Positions 1 through 9,006 of a stretch of DNA of 64,000 nucleotides are shown here, piece by piece (position 1 is the first letter of the stretch; each line of letters opens with the position of its first letter). Position numbers and translations under genes: made by a program. The notes under the pieces are model-generated. The model saw nothing but the letters and a program-made list of their open reading frames with translations. It did not search any database and had not been told where the DNA came from. The stretch covers positions 1,054,001 to 1,118,000 of the forward strand of contig OY764195.2 in the NCBI GenBank assembly GCA_963668245.2, given 5' to 3'. The DNA comes from Anoxybacterium sp963668245 (GTDB lineage Bacteria > Bacillota > Clostridia > Peptostreptococcales > Anaerovoracaceae).

Positions 1-1079
1 CAGCTCTCATGTTTGGACAAAGTGCTATCAAACTTTGGGGGACAATCATCAGTGAGAATTCCTTGATGGCCAGTGCTTTTCCGGGGGCAACAATCTGGGC
101 AGTTCTTGCGTTGCTCGTTGGATTTATTTTTGCAGCTCGTGGACCAGATACCATAAAGTGGTTTACCAGAATTGCCGCCATTTTTATGGCGCTTGTTTTG
201 GTTGCACTGGTTCTATATTTGATTTTCCATGAAGGGCTTGACAAAATTTTTCAGGCGAAACCAGCAGAACCAATCGTAATTGAGGGGGATGAAGCGTTAT
301 CCAATCGATGGAATCTGGCTTCTTCCTTTGAAGTGAATATTGGCCTTGGTTTGTCTTGGGCTTATTTTTATGGTCAATATACAAGACTGGCAAAATCTGA
401 AAGTGGTGGATTCCATGGGTGTATGTGGGGCTGGGGTGCATTAGCAGCAGTTGCTGGTGTATTTGCAGCATTTGCGGCGCTTGCAATTGGTCAATATGAT
501 CCGACTTCGTGGCTGATTGTTATGAGTTCCAATGTTGGATTTCCAATTATTGCTCTTTTGGGTTTGTTTTTGATGGCTACAGCTAATATTTCGTCGATTT
601 CAACGATTATTTATCCAGCGACTATCACTCTGGTTTCCAATTACCCAAAGATGAAATGGCGTACGGCTTTACTGCTTGCTACAGTGCCGGCATTGATTCT
701 TTGTACTCCTGGTTTTTATGATCGTATTGCATCAATTTACGCGATTATAGGACTAATTAATGGGATTTATGGAGCGATTATTGTTACAGATTACTTCTTT
801 ATTTCAAAAGGGGTATACAAAATGAGGCACATTTTTAATACAAAAGAGGGGTATCAATATTTTCATGGTGTCAATCCGGCAGCGGCTATAGCCATGGCAT
901 TTGGCTTATGTTTCTATTTGATGGTTTTAAATCCAGTTACATGGACCAGTGCAACAGGTTGGTTCCCATATATTACTGCAGGCGTTCCTACTGTCATATT
1001 GACAGGATTGTTGTACTACATATTAATGAAACTTTGGATTACAAAAAAATACCCTGCACCAATAGAAAAAGCAAAGTAA
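1..1079 (+). CDS. NCS1-family cytosine/purine/allantoin-type permease, 5' partial
   Basis: Multi-pass permease whose reading frame is open to the left window edge, so the N-terminus is missing; the first ATG (position 9) is probably internal. About 356 residues remain, with roughly nine hydrophobic segments. The motif VTDYFFISKGVY near residue 262 matches the loop found before the last helices of NCS1 nucleobase/hydantoin/allantoin symporters, and the segment NWxxAxxFxVNxGxGLxWAY also fits that family. The substrate cannot be read from the sequence. It converges on the APC permease at 1215-2666 and shares a bidirectional terminator with it. Nucleobase or amine uptake would suit the amino-acid transport genes next to it, but that is inference. 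Confidence 0.75.
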   Translation, partial: ALMFGQSAIKLWGTIISENSLMASAFPGATIWAVLALLVGFIFAARGPDTIKWFTRIAAIFMALVLVALVLYLIFHEGLDKIFQAKPAEPIVIEGDEALSNRWNLASSFEVNIGLGLSWAYFYGQYTRLAKSESGGFHGCMWGWGALAAVAGVFAAFAALAIGQYDPTSWLIVMSSNVGFPIIALLGLFLMATANISSISTIIYPATITLVSNYPKMKWRTALLLATVPALILCTPGFYDRIASIYAIIGLINGIYGAIIVTDYFFISKGVYKMRHIFNTKEGYQYFHGVNPAAAIAMAFGLCFYLMVLNPVTWTSATGWFPYITAGVPTVILTGLLYYILMKLWITKKYPAPIEKAK

Positions 1080-1109
1080 CACGAACTTAAATGCAAACGC
1101 AAACAAAAA

Positions 1110-1144
1110 AAGGCGCTATCCCAGTTGGGAATAGTGCCTTTTTC
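1110..1144. terminator. Bidirectional intrinsic terminator
   Basis: GGCGCTATCCC, an AGTT loop and GGGAATAGTGCC form a stem with an A-run before and a T-run after. It lies between two convergent permease genes and can serve both strands. Confidence 0.85.
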
Positions 1145-1214
1145 CGTGATACGGAAGGAAATAGCTGATTGATTGAGGTATTTCCTATCCAATTGTTTTT
1201 GTTATGAATATATC

Positions 1215-2666
1215 TTATTTTTTCATACTTTGAAAGATTTCACCAACGCGTTCTTCTTCGGTGATTGCTTTTCGATATCCGCTGCTTGCCGCATAAAATG
1301 CTAGGCCAAGACCCATCCAAACAGCACAAATCGTAGAGGCTAGATGTCCAACATAGCTGGATAAACCAGGAATAAATGAAATTAAGATGATGATGCCTGA
1401 CACGAGAGCCGCAATAATCATAATTGGCACCCCGCCTGGTGCGCGATAAGGTCGGTTCATGTTAGGGTCGCTGAATCTTAGCTTCACTGCAGAGAGGGAA
1501 GTGATAAACCATCCGACGACGAACCCAACTCCTCCGGCTGAGGTCAGCGGATCAATAACCCCCATCCCGATAAAAGGAGCTGCGAGGCATGCTATCCCAA
1601 TAAAAGTATTTGCGCCTCTTGGAGTGCCATATTTTGGATGAATAGTGGTGAAGAATTTTGGAATTAAGCGGGCTCTTCCCATTCCAAGTAGAAGTCGAGC
1701 AGAAGCAATGTAAAATCCATTCCACGTGGTGAAAAGTCCTGCTAAAGCGGCAAGCCATACAAGCCAATACATGAAAACTCCAAAGAAGCCATTGCCATAT
1801 AATGTTTCAAAAAGTAGCGATATGGCAGGCCTTGGATAAGCAGAATATTCTTCCCATGGGATGGCACCACCAGTGGAGAATATAATCAAGGAATAAAAGA
1901 TGCCAGCAGATAGTAGTGCTAACACAATAACTTTTCCAAGGTTTGCAAAATTTAAACCTTCTGAACCTTCCTCTGCACCTTGAGGAATTGTATCAAAACC
2001 GCCCAAGAAAAATGGAGCAACAATCATCATTGCGATAATACCAGTAAACATTGAGGTATGACTTCCTTTTCCAACGTTTTCATACAGAGGTTTAATGTTT
2101 TCTGGATCGAATTTTGCAAAAGCAAAGACAATAACCAGAAGGCCAACAATGGCAAGAAATGAGCCTAAAAAAGTCTGAACCTTACTGGCAACTCGAATTC
2201 CTCTCCAATTGATGCTGATAATAAACAAAGAAAGAATGATACCCACGACCAAGCCAGGCCCATAGATTCCAACACCGGCAAGGGTATAGAGGGGATTGCC
2301 AGCTTGTAATGATGGAAATACAAGGGATAATACATTGTTGATATAGATTGCTTCCCAAGGCACAATGATTACGTATGCTAAAGCAAGGGTCCAACCACAG
2401 ATAAATGAAACAAAAGTACCGTATGCTTTATAAGAAAAGGCAACTTCTCCGCCAAATACTGGCAATGCACATGTTAGTTCAGCATAACAAAATCCTACTG
2501 GGATTAATATGATTGTAAAAAATAAGAATCCAAGCATTGAGGGGATAACTCCTCCGCCTGAAGCCATCCATCCATTGGAAGCTACCGCCCATCCAACGCC
2601 GACGATGGAACCAAATCCGAGCATAAAAAAGTCAATTAAATTCAAGCCTTTACTTGTTTTTTCCAT
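1215..2666 (-). CDS. APC-superfamily amino acid permease
   Basis: Integral membrane protein of 483 residues with about 12 transmembrane helices. The N-terminal motif GFGSIVGVGW in helix 1 and the central EEGSEG segment are typical of amino acid/polyamine/organocation transporters; the substrate is unknown. A longer in-frame start exists at 2702, but the ATG at 2666 is preceded by GGAGGAAAAC, which is the better ribosome site. It lies 32 bp downstream of the small membrane protein at 2699-3004, on the same strand, and the two probably form one transcript. That transcript would begin at the sigma-54-like promoter at 3034-3049, placing this transporter under the activator encoded at 4599-5999. 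Confidence 0.85.
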   Translation of the reverse strand: MEKTSKGLNLIDFFMLGFGSIVGVGWAVASNGWMASGGGVIPSMLGFLFFTIILIPVGFCYAELTCALPVFGGEVAFSYKAYGTFVSFICGWTLALAYVIIVPWEAIYINNVLSLVFPSLQAGNPLYTLAGVGIYGPGLVVGIILSLFIISINWRGIRVASKVQTFLGSFLAIVGLLVIVFAFAKFDPENIKPLYENVGKGSHTSMFTGIIAMMIVAPFFLGGFDTIPQGAEEGSEGLNFANLGKVIVLALLSAGIFYSLIIFSTGGAIPWEEYSAYPRPAISLLFETLYGNGFFGVFMYWLVWLAALAGLFTTWNGFYIASARLLLGMGRARLIPKFFTTIHPKYGTPRGANTFIGIACLAAPFIGMGVIDPLTSAGGVGFVVGWFITSLSAVKLRFSDPNMNRPYRAPGGVPIMIIAALVSGIIILISFIPGLSSYVGHLASTICAVWMGLGLAFYAASSGYRKAITEEERVGEIFQSMKK

Positions 2667-2698
2667 GTTTTCCTCCATTCTGCCGTTTAAGAACGGCA

Positions 2699-3004
2699 TC
2701 ATTTACTTTTATGATCTTTGATTACACGAAAACCAGTGGACATACAGTATCCAATCAGCCCAAAATATGGAACGGCTAAATAGTTTGCTGATTGGTATGA
2801 AAGAGGATGATTTAGAATCAACAGGATTAATCCGATTGAAACAATAGAATTTAATAAGTTTAGGATAAAATATGGTTGACGGTATAAATTGAGTGCGTCC
2901 CTTTTATTACCCAGTTTTTTTCCAAGGTAGTGTAAAAACGTCCAAGACACTCCATAGGTAAAAATCCACAGAAATAATGGGATTAATAGCAAAGGATTCT
3001 CCAT
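2699..3004 (-). CDS. Small three-helix membrane protein, transporter partner
   Basis: A 101-residue hydrophobic protein with three probable transmembrane segments (about residues 4-24, 45-64 and 73-92) and a basic C-terminus (FRVIKDHKSK). The start has a strong site, GAAAGGAGG followed by six bases and ATG. I do not recognise the family. It sits directly upstream of an APC permease on the same strand, an arrangement seen for small accessory subunits of transporters such as YhdT with PanF, so a helper role is plausible but unproven. It is the first gene after the sigma-54-like promoter, with only about 18 bases of predicted leader. Confidence 0.65.
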   Translation of the reverse strand: MENPLLLIPLFLWIFTYGVSWTFLHYLGKKLGNKRDALNLYRQPYFILNLLNSIVSIGLILLILNHPLSYQSANYLAVPYFGLIGYCMSTGFRVIKDHKSK

Positions 3005-3033
3005 ATTGCGCCTCCTTTCTCATATAAGATAAA

Positions 3034-3049
3034 GCAAAATCGAAGCCAA
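3034..3049 (-). promoter_or_regulatory. Sigma-54 (-24/-12) promoter candidate
   Basis: On the minus strand TTGGCTTCGATTTTGCT has GG and GC separated by exactly 10 bases, with TGGC and TTGCT matching the -24 and -12 elements. The implied start site (about 3022) is just upstream of the GGAGG of the gene ending at 3004. An NtrC-type activator is encoded about 1.6 kb upstream on the same strand. Confidence 0.6.
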
Positions 3050-3200
3050 AAAAAGGAAAACAAATGAAAATCAAAATAAATTATCAGAATAATCAGAAGG
3101 TATTGAAAAATAGACAAAAAATCTAGGTTTAGAAGATTATAATGTTGAAAGGAAATGATGGAATCTGAGAAAAGAGAAATATAGATATGCAAGATTTTTC

Positions 3201-3230
3201 ATGAACCGTGCAAGATATTGCACGGTTCAT
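3201..3230. promoter_or_regulatory. 30-bp perfect palindrome, candidate activator site or hairpin
   Basis: Two perfect 13-bp arms (ATGAACCGTGCAA and its complement) flank a 4-bp centre. It overlaps the stop codon of the permease at 3227-4606. Its centre is about 190 bp upstream of the start site implied by the sigma-54-like promoter, a usual distance for an enhancer-binding site. It could instead act as an RNA hairpin ending the upstream transcript, but no T-run follows on the minus strand. Confidence 0.55.
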
Positions 3231-4606
3231 GCGTTGGAATCCTTTTTCTGAAAATCCAAAAAGTGCGAGATTGCAGCAAAAAAGATTCCTAGTAGAATCC
3301 AAAACAGAATCAGTAACCACTCTTGAGGCCAGCTAAGCGCACTAGGGCTAAAAGGGGTATACCAAAAAAGGAAAAAAAGAGCAATGCAAACTGCCCCGTA
3401 TCCAGTGATTACACCATGCTTGATGGTATACGCACGCTGATAATTGGGTTCCTTTTTTCTGATTCTGAGAAAAGAGATGGTAACCAGTAGGTAAACCAAA
3501 ACGGTACAAAATGCAGAAGTATTTAATATCCAGATCAGTGCAAATTCGCCGAATAATGGAGCTACACTTGAGATGAGTCCGACAAATAAAATAGAGCACA
3601 CAGGTGTCTGGTATTTTGGATGAACCCAGCTAAAAAAGCCTGGAAGCATCTTGGCTCGCCCCATAGCAAGCAAGATTCTGGATGCGCCAACAATAAAGCC
3701 ATTCCAACTTGTGATGACACCACAAATGCCACCAACCATCATTAGCTTTGACATTTTTTCTGAGTCAAAAGAAAACGCGGCAAGATCGGCAGTGGGCATG
3801 GAAGAATTCAGTCGAATTGAGGAGGGGGCAGATAAGGCAGTACCAATAATGATAAAAATGTAGAATAAACCAACGCAAACAATTGAAAAAATCAGTACTT
3901 TGCCGATTGATTTCATTGGCATATTCATTTCTTCTGCGGATTTAGAGATAATATCAAACCCCAAATACATGGAGGGTGCCACCAGTAAAACAGATCCAAT
4001 CCCTTTGATATTGGTGATTTCTGGTCCAAAATTATCCATAGTACCAAAGGATATGCCTCCTAAAACAAAGATAATACCAGTAAATATCATAACCATCAGC
4101 AAAAAAATTTGAAAGACAGCAACTGGTTTTACTCCAATAATGTTGAGCAGGGATAATACAATCGCACCAACGATACCGATTGCAGCCCAAGAAAAATAGA
4201 TATCAAATCCAGCAATGCTCCATATGTAGAGATGGCTTTTGCTTGGGATTAGATAATGAAATGCGCTAGACAATGCAATTGATTCAAAAGCAGAGATACC
4301 AATATAAGCGAAAGAAATGGTCCAACCAACAACCCATGAACCGAGATATCCTAGCCCTCGATAAGAAAAAGCCAACTCTCCGCCAGCAAGGGGAAATGCT
4401 GAAGTCAGTTCTGCATACGTTAGTCCTACTAAAATACAAAGGAATCCTCCGACTGCAATGGAAATAATAGAACCTAAAATCCCTGCTTGGGTAAGCCAGA
4501 CGCCGGGAAGTCTAATCCAGCCCCATCCAACCATCGTACCAAACGCTAAAGCAAACACTTCGACTCGTCCGAGTGCCCTCTTTAATCCATGATTGTTGTT
4601 ATTCAT
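3227..4606 (-). CDS. APC-superfamily amino acid permease
   Basis: A 459-residue polytopic transporter with about 12 helices. Helix 1 carries FGTMVGWGW, and LTYAELTSAFPLAGGELAF is the classic APC helix-2/3 region; the substrate is unknown. I chose the ATG at 4606 because it overlaps the stop codon of the response regulator (ATGAATAA), indicating translational coupling. An upstream in-frame ATG at 4654 lies inside the regulator gene and has no better ribosome site. It is the third gene of a kinase-regulator-permease operon, so it is probably transcribed with its own regulators. It is a distant paralogue of the permease at 1215-2666. Confidence 0.85.
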   Translation of the reverse strand: MNNNNHGLKRALGRVEVFALAFGTMVGWGWIRLPGVWLTQAGILGSIISIAVGGFLCILVGLTYAELTSAFPLAGGELAFSYRGLGYLGSWVVGWTISFAYIGISAFESIALSSAFHYLIPSKSHLYIWSIAGFDIYFSWAAIGIVGAIVLSLLNIIGVKPVAVFQIFLLMVMIFTGIIFVLGGISFGTMDNFGPEITNIKGIGSVLLVAPSMYLGFDIISKSAEEMNMPMKSIGKVLIFSIVCVGLFYIFIIIGTALSAPSSIRLNSSMPTADLAAFSFDSEKMSKLMMVGGICGVITSWNGFIVGASRILLAMGRAKMLPGFFSWVHPKYQTPVCSILFVGLISSVAPLFGEFALIWILNTSAFCTVLVYLLVTISFLRIRKKEPNYQRAYTIKHGVITGYGAVCIALFFLFWYTPFSPSALSWPQEWLLILFWILLGIFFAAISHFLDFQKKDSNA

Positions 4607-5999
4607 TTTGGAATACGCTTCTTTCTGCATCATCTTTGATTTGGTATTCAGCAATTTTATAAAAAAGAAGTCTGGTACTCACACCTAAATCCCGAGCAGA
4701 TTTGCTAACGTTAAAGTGATTTCGGGATAACACTCTTTCGATATATTTTGCTTCCACCTCTCGCCTTAAATCTTTGAGGGAGTAGTGGGAATCTAAAAGA
4801 GTTTGAAAATGATCTTCATTATTTTTATATATTATTCGGGGAATCATTTTACCTGTGATAACACCATCATCCGATAAAACAAATAATCGTTCGATAATAT
4901 TTTTTAGCTCGCGAATATTTCCGGGATATGGATAGTCAAGTAAAAAATCCATGACTTCTTGTTCCAATTGGACGTGATTGATGGAAAGAGCAACCTTCGT
5001 TTTTTCAATGAAAAAATCAATAAGGGAAGGAAGGTCTTCACGCCGATTTCTCAATGGTGGAATCTGTATAATAATTGTGCTCAGCCGATAGAATAAATCT
5101 TCCCGCAATTCGCCTATTTGAATGGCTTGTTCAATATTTCTATTTGTTGCGGAAATTAGGCGAAAGTCAACATTTATTTCTTCGTTGCTTCCGATTCGAT
5201 TGATGGATTTGGTCTCAATCGCTCTCAATAGTTTGGCCTGAGTAGGCAATGGAACATCACCAATTTCGTCCAGAAAAAGTGTGCCGTATTCCGCTGCTTC
5301 AAACCTTCCGATTCGTGTGTTGACTGCACCAGTAAAGGAACCTTTCTCGTGTCCGAAGAGTTCTGACTCTAAGAGGCTTTCCGAAAAGATGTGGCAGTTT
5401 GTAGCATGAAATCCTTTTTCTTTGCGGCTACTTTGATTGTGTATGTATTGCGCTACCACTTCTTTCCCGACCCCTGATTCTCCAAGCAACAGAACATTCA
5501 CATCGCGAGTGGCAGCCTTGGATGCAATTTGAAGGATTTCCCCGTATTCTTTGTTTTTTGTATTCAGCATAAAAGGGCTGAGCTGTTTTGGCTCTTGGCA
5601 GATTTCGTGATGCTGTATTAAGTGCAATTTTTCGATGTTATGGACTTCTTTCAATAATTCTTCGGGGTCATTTCCTTTTATCACATAACTAAATGCTCCT
5701 TCCTTCATTGCTTGTACAGCATTTTCAATGGTGCCATATGCGGTCAGCATGATGACTGGCAGATCGGGATATGCTGTCTTAATAGAAGACAAGAGTGAGA
5801 TACCATCCATTTCAGGCATGATTAAATCTGAAACAATCAAATCAAAGCGAGTTGATTTTAAAAACTTCATCACTTCTTTCGGTTTTTGGCATTGAGAAAC
5901 TGGGTAGCCTTCTGCCTCTAAGACCATTGCGAGTACATTACTATATTCTCTTTCATCATCTACGATTAGGATATTAAGTTGATTTCCCATGATGCGCAT
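4599..5999 (-). CDS. NtrC-family sigma-54-dependent response regulator
   Basis: A 466-residue activator with three parts: a receiver (acid pair D14/D15, phospho-acceptor D58), an AAA+ ATPase (Walker A GESGVGKE at 173-180, GSFTGA at 220-225 in place of the usual GAFTGA) and a Fis-type helix-turn-helix at about 415-455. The family remodels sigma-54 RNA polymerase at -24/-12 promoters. The receiver has YVIKGN where most have KP. Its start overlaps the end of the kinase gene at 5974-7260; an alternative ATG lies at 5990. The upstream kinase and downstream permease imply control of transport of a sensed substrate. Confidence 0.9.
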   Translation of the reverse strand: MRIMGNQLNILIVDDEREYSNVLAMVLEAEGYPVSQCQKPKEVMKFLKSTRFDLIVSDLIMPEMDGISLLSSIKTAYPDLPVIMLTAYGTIENAVQAMKEGAFSYVIKGNDPEELLKEVHNIEKLHLIQHHEICQEPKQLSPFMLNTKNKEYGEILQIASKAATRDVNVLLLGESGVGKEVVAQYIHNQSSRKEKGFHATNCHIFSESLLESELFGHEKGSFTGAVNTRIGRFEAAEYGTLFLDEIGDVPLPTQAKLLRAIETKSINRIGSNEEINVDFRLISATNRNIEQAIQIGELREDLFYRLSTIIIQIPPLRNRREDLPSLIDFFIEKTKVALSINHVQLEQEVMDFLLDYPYPGNIRELKNIIERLFVLSDDGVITGKMIPRIIYKNNEDHFQTLLDSHYSLKDLRREVEAKYIERVLSRNHFNVSKSARDLGVSTRLLFYKIAEYQIKDDAERSVFQNE

Positions 6000-7260
6000 C
6001 CGTCCTTTCTAATGGAAGTTGTATCGTAAAAGTTGTTCCTACACCCATTTCACTATCTGCAAAGATTTTCCCATTTAATTTTGTTACTTCGTTGTATACA
6101 ATGTATAGCCCGAGACCTGCTCCGTTACGGTTCTCTTTTGTAGTAAAAAAGGGATTAAAGATATCTGCGACGATTTCTTCGGGAATACCTGTGCCTGTAT
6201 CGGATGCTTTGATCGTTACCATATCTGCTTCTTTTGTACATTTGATTATGAGCTCTCCGCCGTTTGCCATAGCATCCATGCTGTTGATTATCAGATTGAC
6301 CATAATCATTTCAAAGGATTCTAATACAATGGGAATCATAATACGCTCATCACATATGATTCTTCCCTGAATATGGCGCTTTTCTAAAGTGTGTTCTTCA
6401 AAGGATAAAATGGCAATCAATGTTTGCTTTAAATTTACGTGAGTCCATTTTTCGCTGGAAACTCTGGAAAAGCGAAGTAGATTGTCTATGATTTTGCTAG
6501 AACGCTCAACTGCCTGCTCCATCATAAAAAATGCATCGAGTTTTTGTTTCTCGTTCCATGACAGATTCTTCTTGAGCAGATGGCAGTAATTGCGTATCAA
6601 ACCCAATGGATTGCGAATTTCATGGGCGACGCCAGCAGCAAGGTGACCCACAGCAGTCATTTTGTTATCTTGCAATGATTGGCGATACATAGCTCGCATA
6701 TGTGTCACATCATTCAACATCAATAAAACCCGATTCCTCTTACTAGTTGTCTCTTGCATGGGAAATGTAAAACATTCAAATATTCGACCATTAATCTTTA
6801 ATTCGGTTTTATGGTTGCGATTTGTAGAAAGGGTTTCTTGGATCGAATTTTTCATCACCTCGGTGATTTCATTACTAAATTGTAAACAAAAATCAATGGA
6901 TTCTCCGATGAGTTGATGAGATTTTCGGTCAATAAATTGGCAAAGGGTTTCATTAACATTTAGGACCTTATAATCAGAGCCAACTTCAATCAGAAACATT
7001 GGAATACAATTATAAGTTGTCTGCAAGTCGTTTTTGCTTTGCGTAATCATCTCCATTCTTTCTGTCATTTCCATAAACATAATTCGGTATGCAACGTAGA
7101 CGATATAGCAAAGAGAAATAAAGGCAATGAGAAAGACATATATTACAATCAAAAGCTTTTTGGAATAATCAACTGGCAGGCCACTTTGCTTACTGTTGTA
7201 ATATAACAATGAAACAATAGATGTGATGAGAAATATAAAAAATAAAATCCGTGTTTTCAT
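5974..7260 (-). CDS. PAS sensor histidine kinase, partner of the NtrC-type regulator
   Basis: A 428-residue membrane kinase. Two N-terminal helices (about 5-21 and 36-60) enclose a very short external loop, so sensing is probably membrane-embedded or cytoplasmic. A PAS-like domain spans about 80-190. The H-box is AAGVAHEIRNPLG with H213; the N-box lies around N322-N326, and the glycine boxes are DTGTGIP (354-360) and GAGLGLYI. AAGGATG lies eight bases before the ATG. The gene overlaps the regulator start by 26 bp and should phosphorylate that protein. The layout resembles NtrB/AtoS-type pairs. Confidence 0.9.
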   Translation of the reverse strand: MKTRILFFIFLITSIVSLLYYNSKQSGLPVDYSKKLLIVIYVFLIAFISLCYIVYVAYRIMFMEMTERMEMITQSKNDLQTTYNCIPMFLIEVGSDYKVLNVNETLCQFIDRKSHQLIGESIDFCLQFSNEITEVMKNSIQETLSTNRNHKTELKINGRIFECFTFPMQETTSKRNRVLLMLNDVTHMRAMYRQSLQDNKMTAVGHLAAGVAHEIRNPLGLIRNYCHLLKKNLSWNEKQKLDAFFMMEQAVERSSKIIDNLLRFSRVSSEKWTHVNLKQTLIAILSFEEHTLEKRHIQGRIICDERIMIPIVLESFEMIMVNLIINSMDAMANGGELIIKCTKEADMVTIKASDTGTGIPEEIVADIFNPFFTTKENRNGAGLGLYIVYNEVTKLNGKIFADSEMGVGTTFTIQLPLERTDAHHGKST

Positions 7261-7493
7261 TTTGTATCATCCTTTGGTATCGTATTGCACAAACAAGGAT
7301 TGCTGAAATATATGGATTATACCAAATTATACCACATGGAGGAGCATTTCACTATAGTTGACAAATTAATTTTCAAGACAGAGAAAATCAAAATTGGATG
7401 GTTTAATTTTATAAATTGGAGGTGTAATCTAAGCTATAAATGTGATATAAATGAGAAAAGTATATAGTTTCATTGAAAAAATGGAGGGGCAAT

Positions 7494-8621
7494 ATGAAAA
7501 TAAACGACTTTAAATTAGAATGTTACTTTGGAGAATATGAGTTTACGGCACCGTATTTATTGGCACAATCAGACTGCGAAGCAATGACGATAAAGGAGCT
7601 ATTGGATCGGGAGCAGGGTGCAGAGCAAGAATTTTTAAATCAATGGCTTGGCTATACAGAAACTTGGGGAGATCCAGAGCTCAGAACGCTGATTGCAGGA
7701 CTTTATGAAACCATGTCAGATCAAGATGTTTTAGTGTTTCATGGGGCACAAGAAGCGATTTTTGGATATATGAATGTGATGCTAAACCAAGGAGATCACA
7801 TGATTGTCATGTATCCCAATTACCCATCTGCATATGAAGTGGCTAAGGCAGTTCCTGACTGTCAATATTCTCATTGGGAGATTGTTGATGATGGAGAAAA
7901 ATGGGTGCTTGATTTTGAACGATTAGAAGGATTGATTCAGCCCAATACAAAGATAATCGCCGTAAATTCACCGAATAACCCGACGGGATATACTCTCACC
8001 AATGAAGAAATTGAAAAGCTATGTGATATATGCAAGAAATATAATTTGCATTTATTTGCTGACGAAGTATATAAAGGTTTGGAACTTGACGGAGAAAAAA
8101 GAGTCTGGATGTCGGATCGTTATGACAAGTGCGCATCTCTTGGTGTCATGTCAAAATCTTATGGATTGGCTGGTCTTAGAGTTGGATGGGTGGCATCAAA
8201 GGATCATGACTTACTTGATAAAATGGTAAAAATGAAGCACTATATGAGTATTTGTGATTCTGCTCCCTCTGAGTTTTTGTCCAAGGTAGCTTTAAAGCAT
8301 AGTGCGGAGTTATTGGACAGAAATCTCGAATTGATACGAAGCAACATTGCATTAGCAAATGAATTTTTCGATCGATATCCAAATGTTTTTGAAAAGAAGG
8401 ATATTATGGCTGGTTCTGTTGCTTTTCACAAGATATTATTGCCCATGAGTGCTACGGAATTTTGTAAGCGTGCCGTAGAGAAAAAAGGGGTGCTTCTTCT
8501 TCCTTCTCAAGTGTTTGACACAGAAGATGTATATTTTAGAATGGGATATGGTAGGAAAAACTTCTCGGAAAACCTCAAAAAACTTGAGGAATTCATTGTG
8601 GAAGAAGGATTTGATCAATAA
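7494..8621 (+). CDS. Class I/II PLP-dependent aminotransferase
   Basis: A 375-residue fold-type I aminotransferase. Visible landmarks are NSPNNPTGY (substrate and PLP binding), ADEVYKGL (Asp to the pyridine nitrogen), SKSYGLAGLRVGW (PLP-binding lysine) and a C-terminal RMGYGR (carboxylate-binding arginine). The ATG at 7494 has GGAGG with six-base spacing; an upstream in-frame ATG at 7473 is less well placed. It is divergent from the kinase operon, with about 230 bp between them. Its substrate is unknown; as neighbour of two amino acid permeases it probably starts breakdown of an imported amino acid. Confidence 0.8.
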   Translation: MKINDFKLECYFGEYEFTAPYLLAQSDCEAMTIKELLDREQGAEQEFLNQWLGYTETWGDPELRTLIAGLYETMSDQDVLVFHGAQEAIFGYMNVMLNQGDHMIVMYPNYPSAYEVAKAVPDCQYSHWEIVDDGEKWVLDFERLEGLIQPNTKIIAVNSPNNPTGYTLTNEEIEKLCDICKKYNLHLFADEVYKGLELDGEKRVWMSDRYDKCASLGVMSKSYGLAGLRVGWVASKDHDLLDKMVKMKHYMSICDSAPSEFLSKVALKHSAELLDRNLELIRSNIALANEFFDRYPNVFEKKDIMAGSVAFHKILLPMSATEFCKRAVEKKGVLLLPSQVFDTEDVYFRMGYGRKNFSENLKKLEEFIVEEGFDQ

Positions 8622-8688
8622 TCCAAATCGATAAGGGAAGGAGAAAAATGTGAATCGAGTCACTGATGCTTTCCTCTAATCGAATGAA

Positions 8689-8949
8689 TTGGGGAGAGTA
8701 TATTCAGTCTGGTTTTTTTCAAGAATTCAGTGTACTCCTTCCAATATTTGGCTTACATTCAAAGAGAACTTTTCTGTTGAAAACCTATTTCATAGGGCAT
8801 TAGAACAGCAAATTCTGCTAAATCCAGGTGCCATATATGATAATAAAAAAAATCAATCTCTCAGAATTTCCTATTCATACATAGATGAAGCGTTTATGGG
8901 GCAAACGATTGAGCGGCTAGCAAAACTAATTTGCTGTCTTGTCAGCTAA
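8689..8949 (+). pseudogene. C-terminal remnant of an aminotransferase
   Basis: The 86 codons keep the end of a second PLP aminotransferase of the MocR/2-aminoadipate type: NLFHRALEQQILLNPG followed by LRISYSYIDE and a closing ERLAKLI, in the order seen at the C-terminus of that family. The PLP-binding core is absent and no ribosome site precedes it. The region 8622-8688 shows no coding signal. It is probably a truncated copy left between the intact aminotransferase and nadA. Apart from this remnant and the nadA promoter I see nothing in 8622-9006. Confidence 0.6.
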
Positions 8950-8950
8950 C

Positions 8951-8979
8951 TTGACAATTGTGTTGGCCTGTGTTATATT
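8951..8979 (+). promoter_or_regulatory. Sigma-70-type promoter of the nad operon
   Basis: TTGACA, 17 bases, TATATT: near-consensus spacing and elements, 28 bp before the nadA start. An NAD-responsive repressor might bind here, but I see no clear operator. Confidence 0.75.
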
Positions 8980-9006
8980 TCTCCAAAAGAGTCAGGAGGT
9001 ATATCA

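Noticed and set aside
7272..7290. Sigma-54-like TTTGGTATCGTATTGCAC upstream of the aminotransferase
   Set aside because: GG and GC are 9 bp apart, not the strictly required 10, and the element is more than 200 bp from the gene.
7285..7467. 60-codon open frame before the aminotransferase
   Set aside because: No ribosome site and composition like the surrounding AT-rich intergenic sequence.
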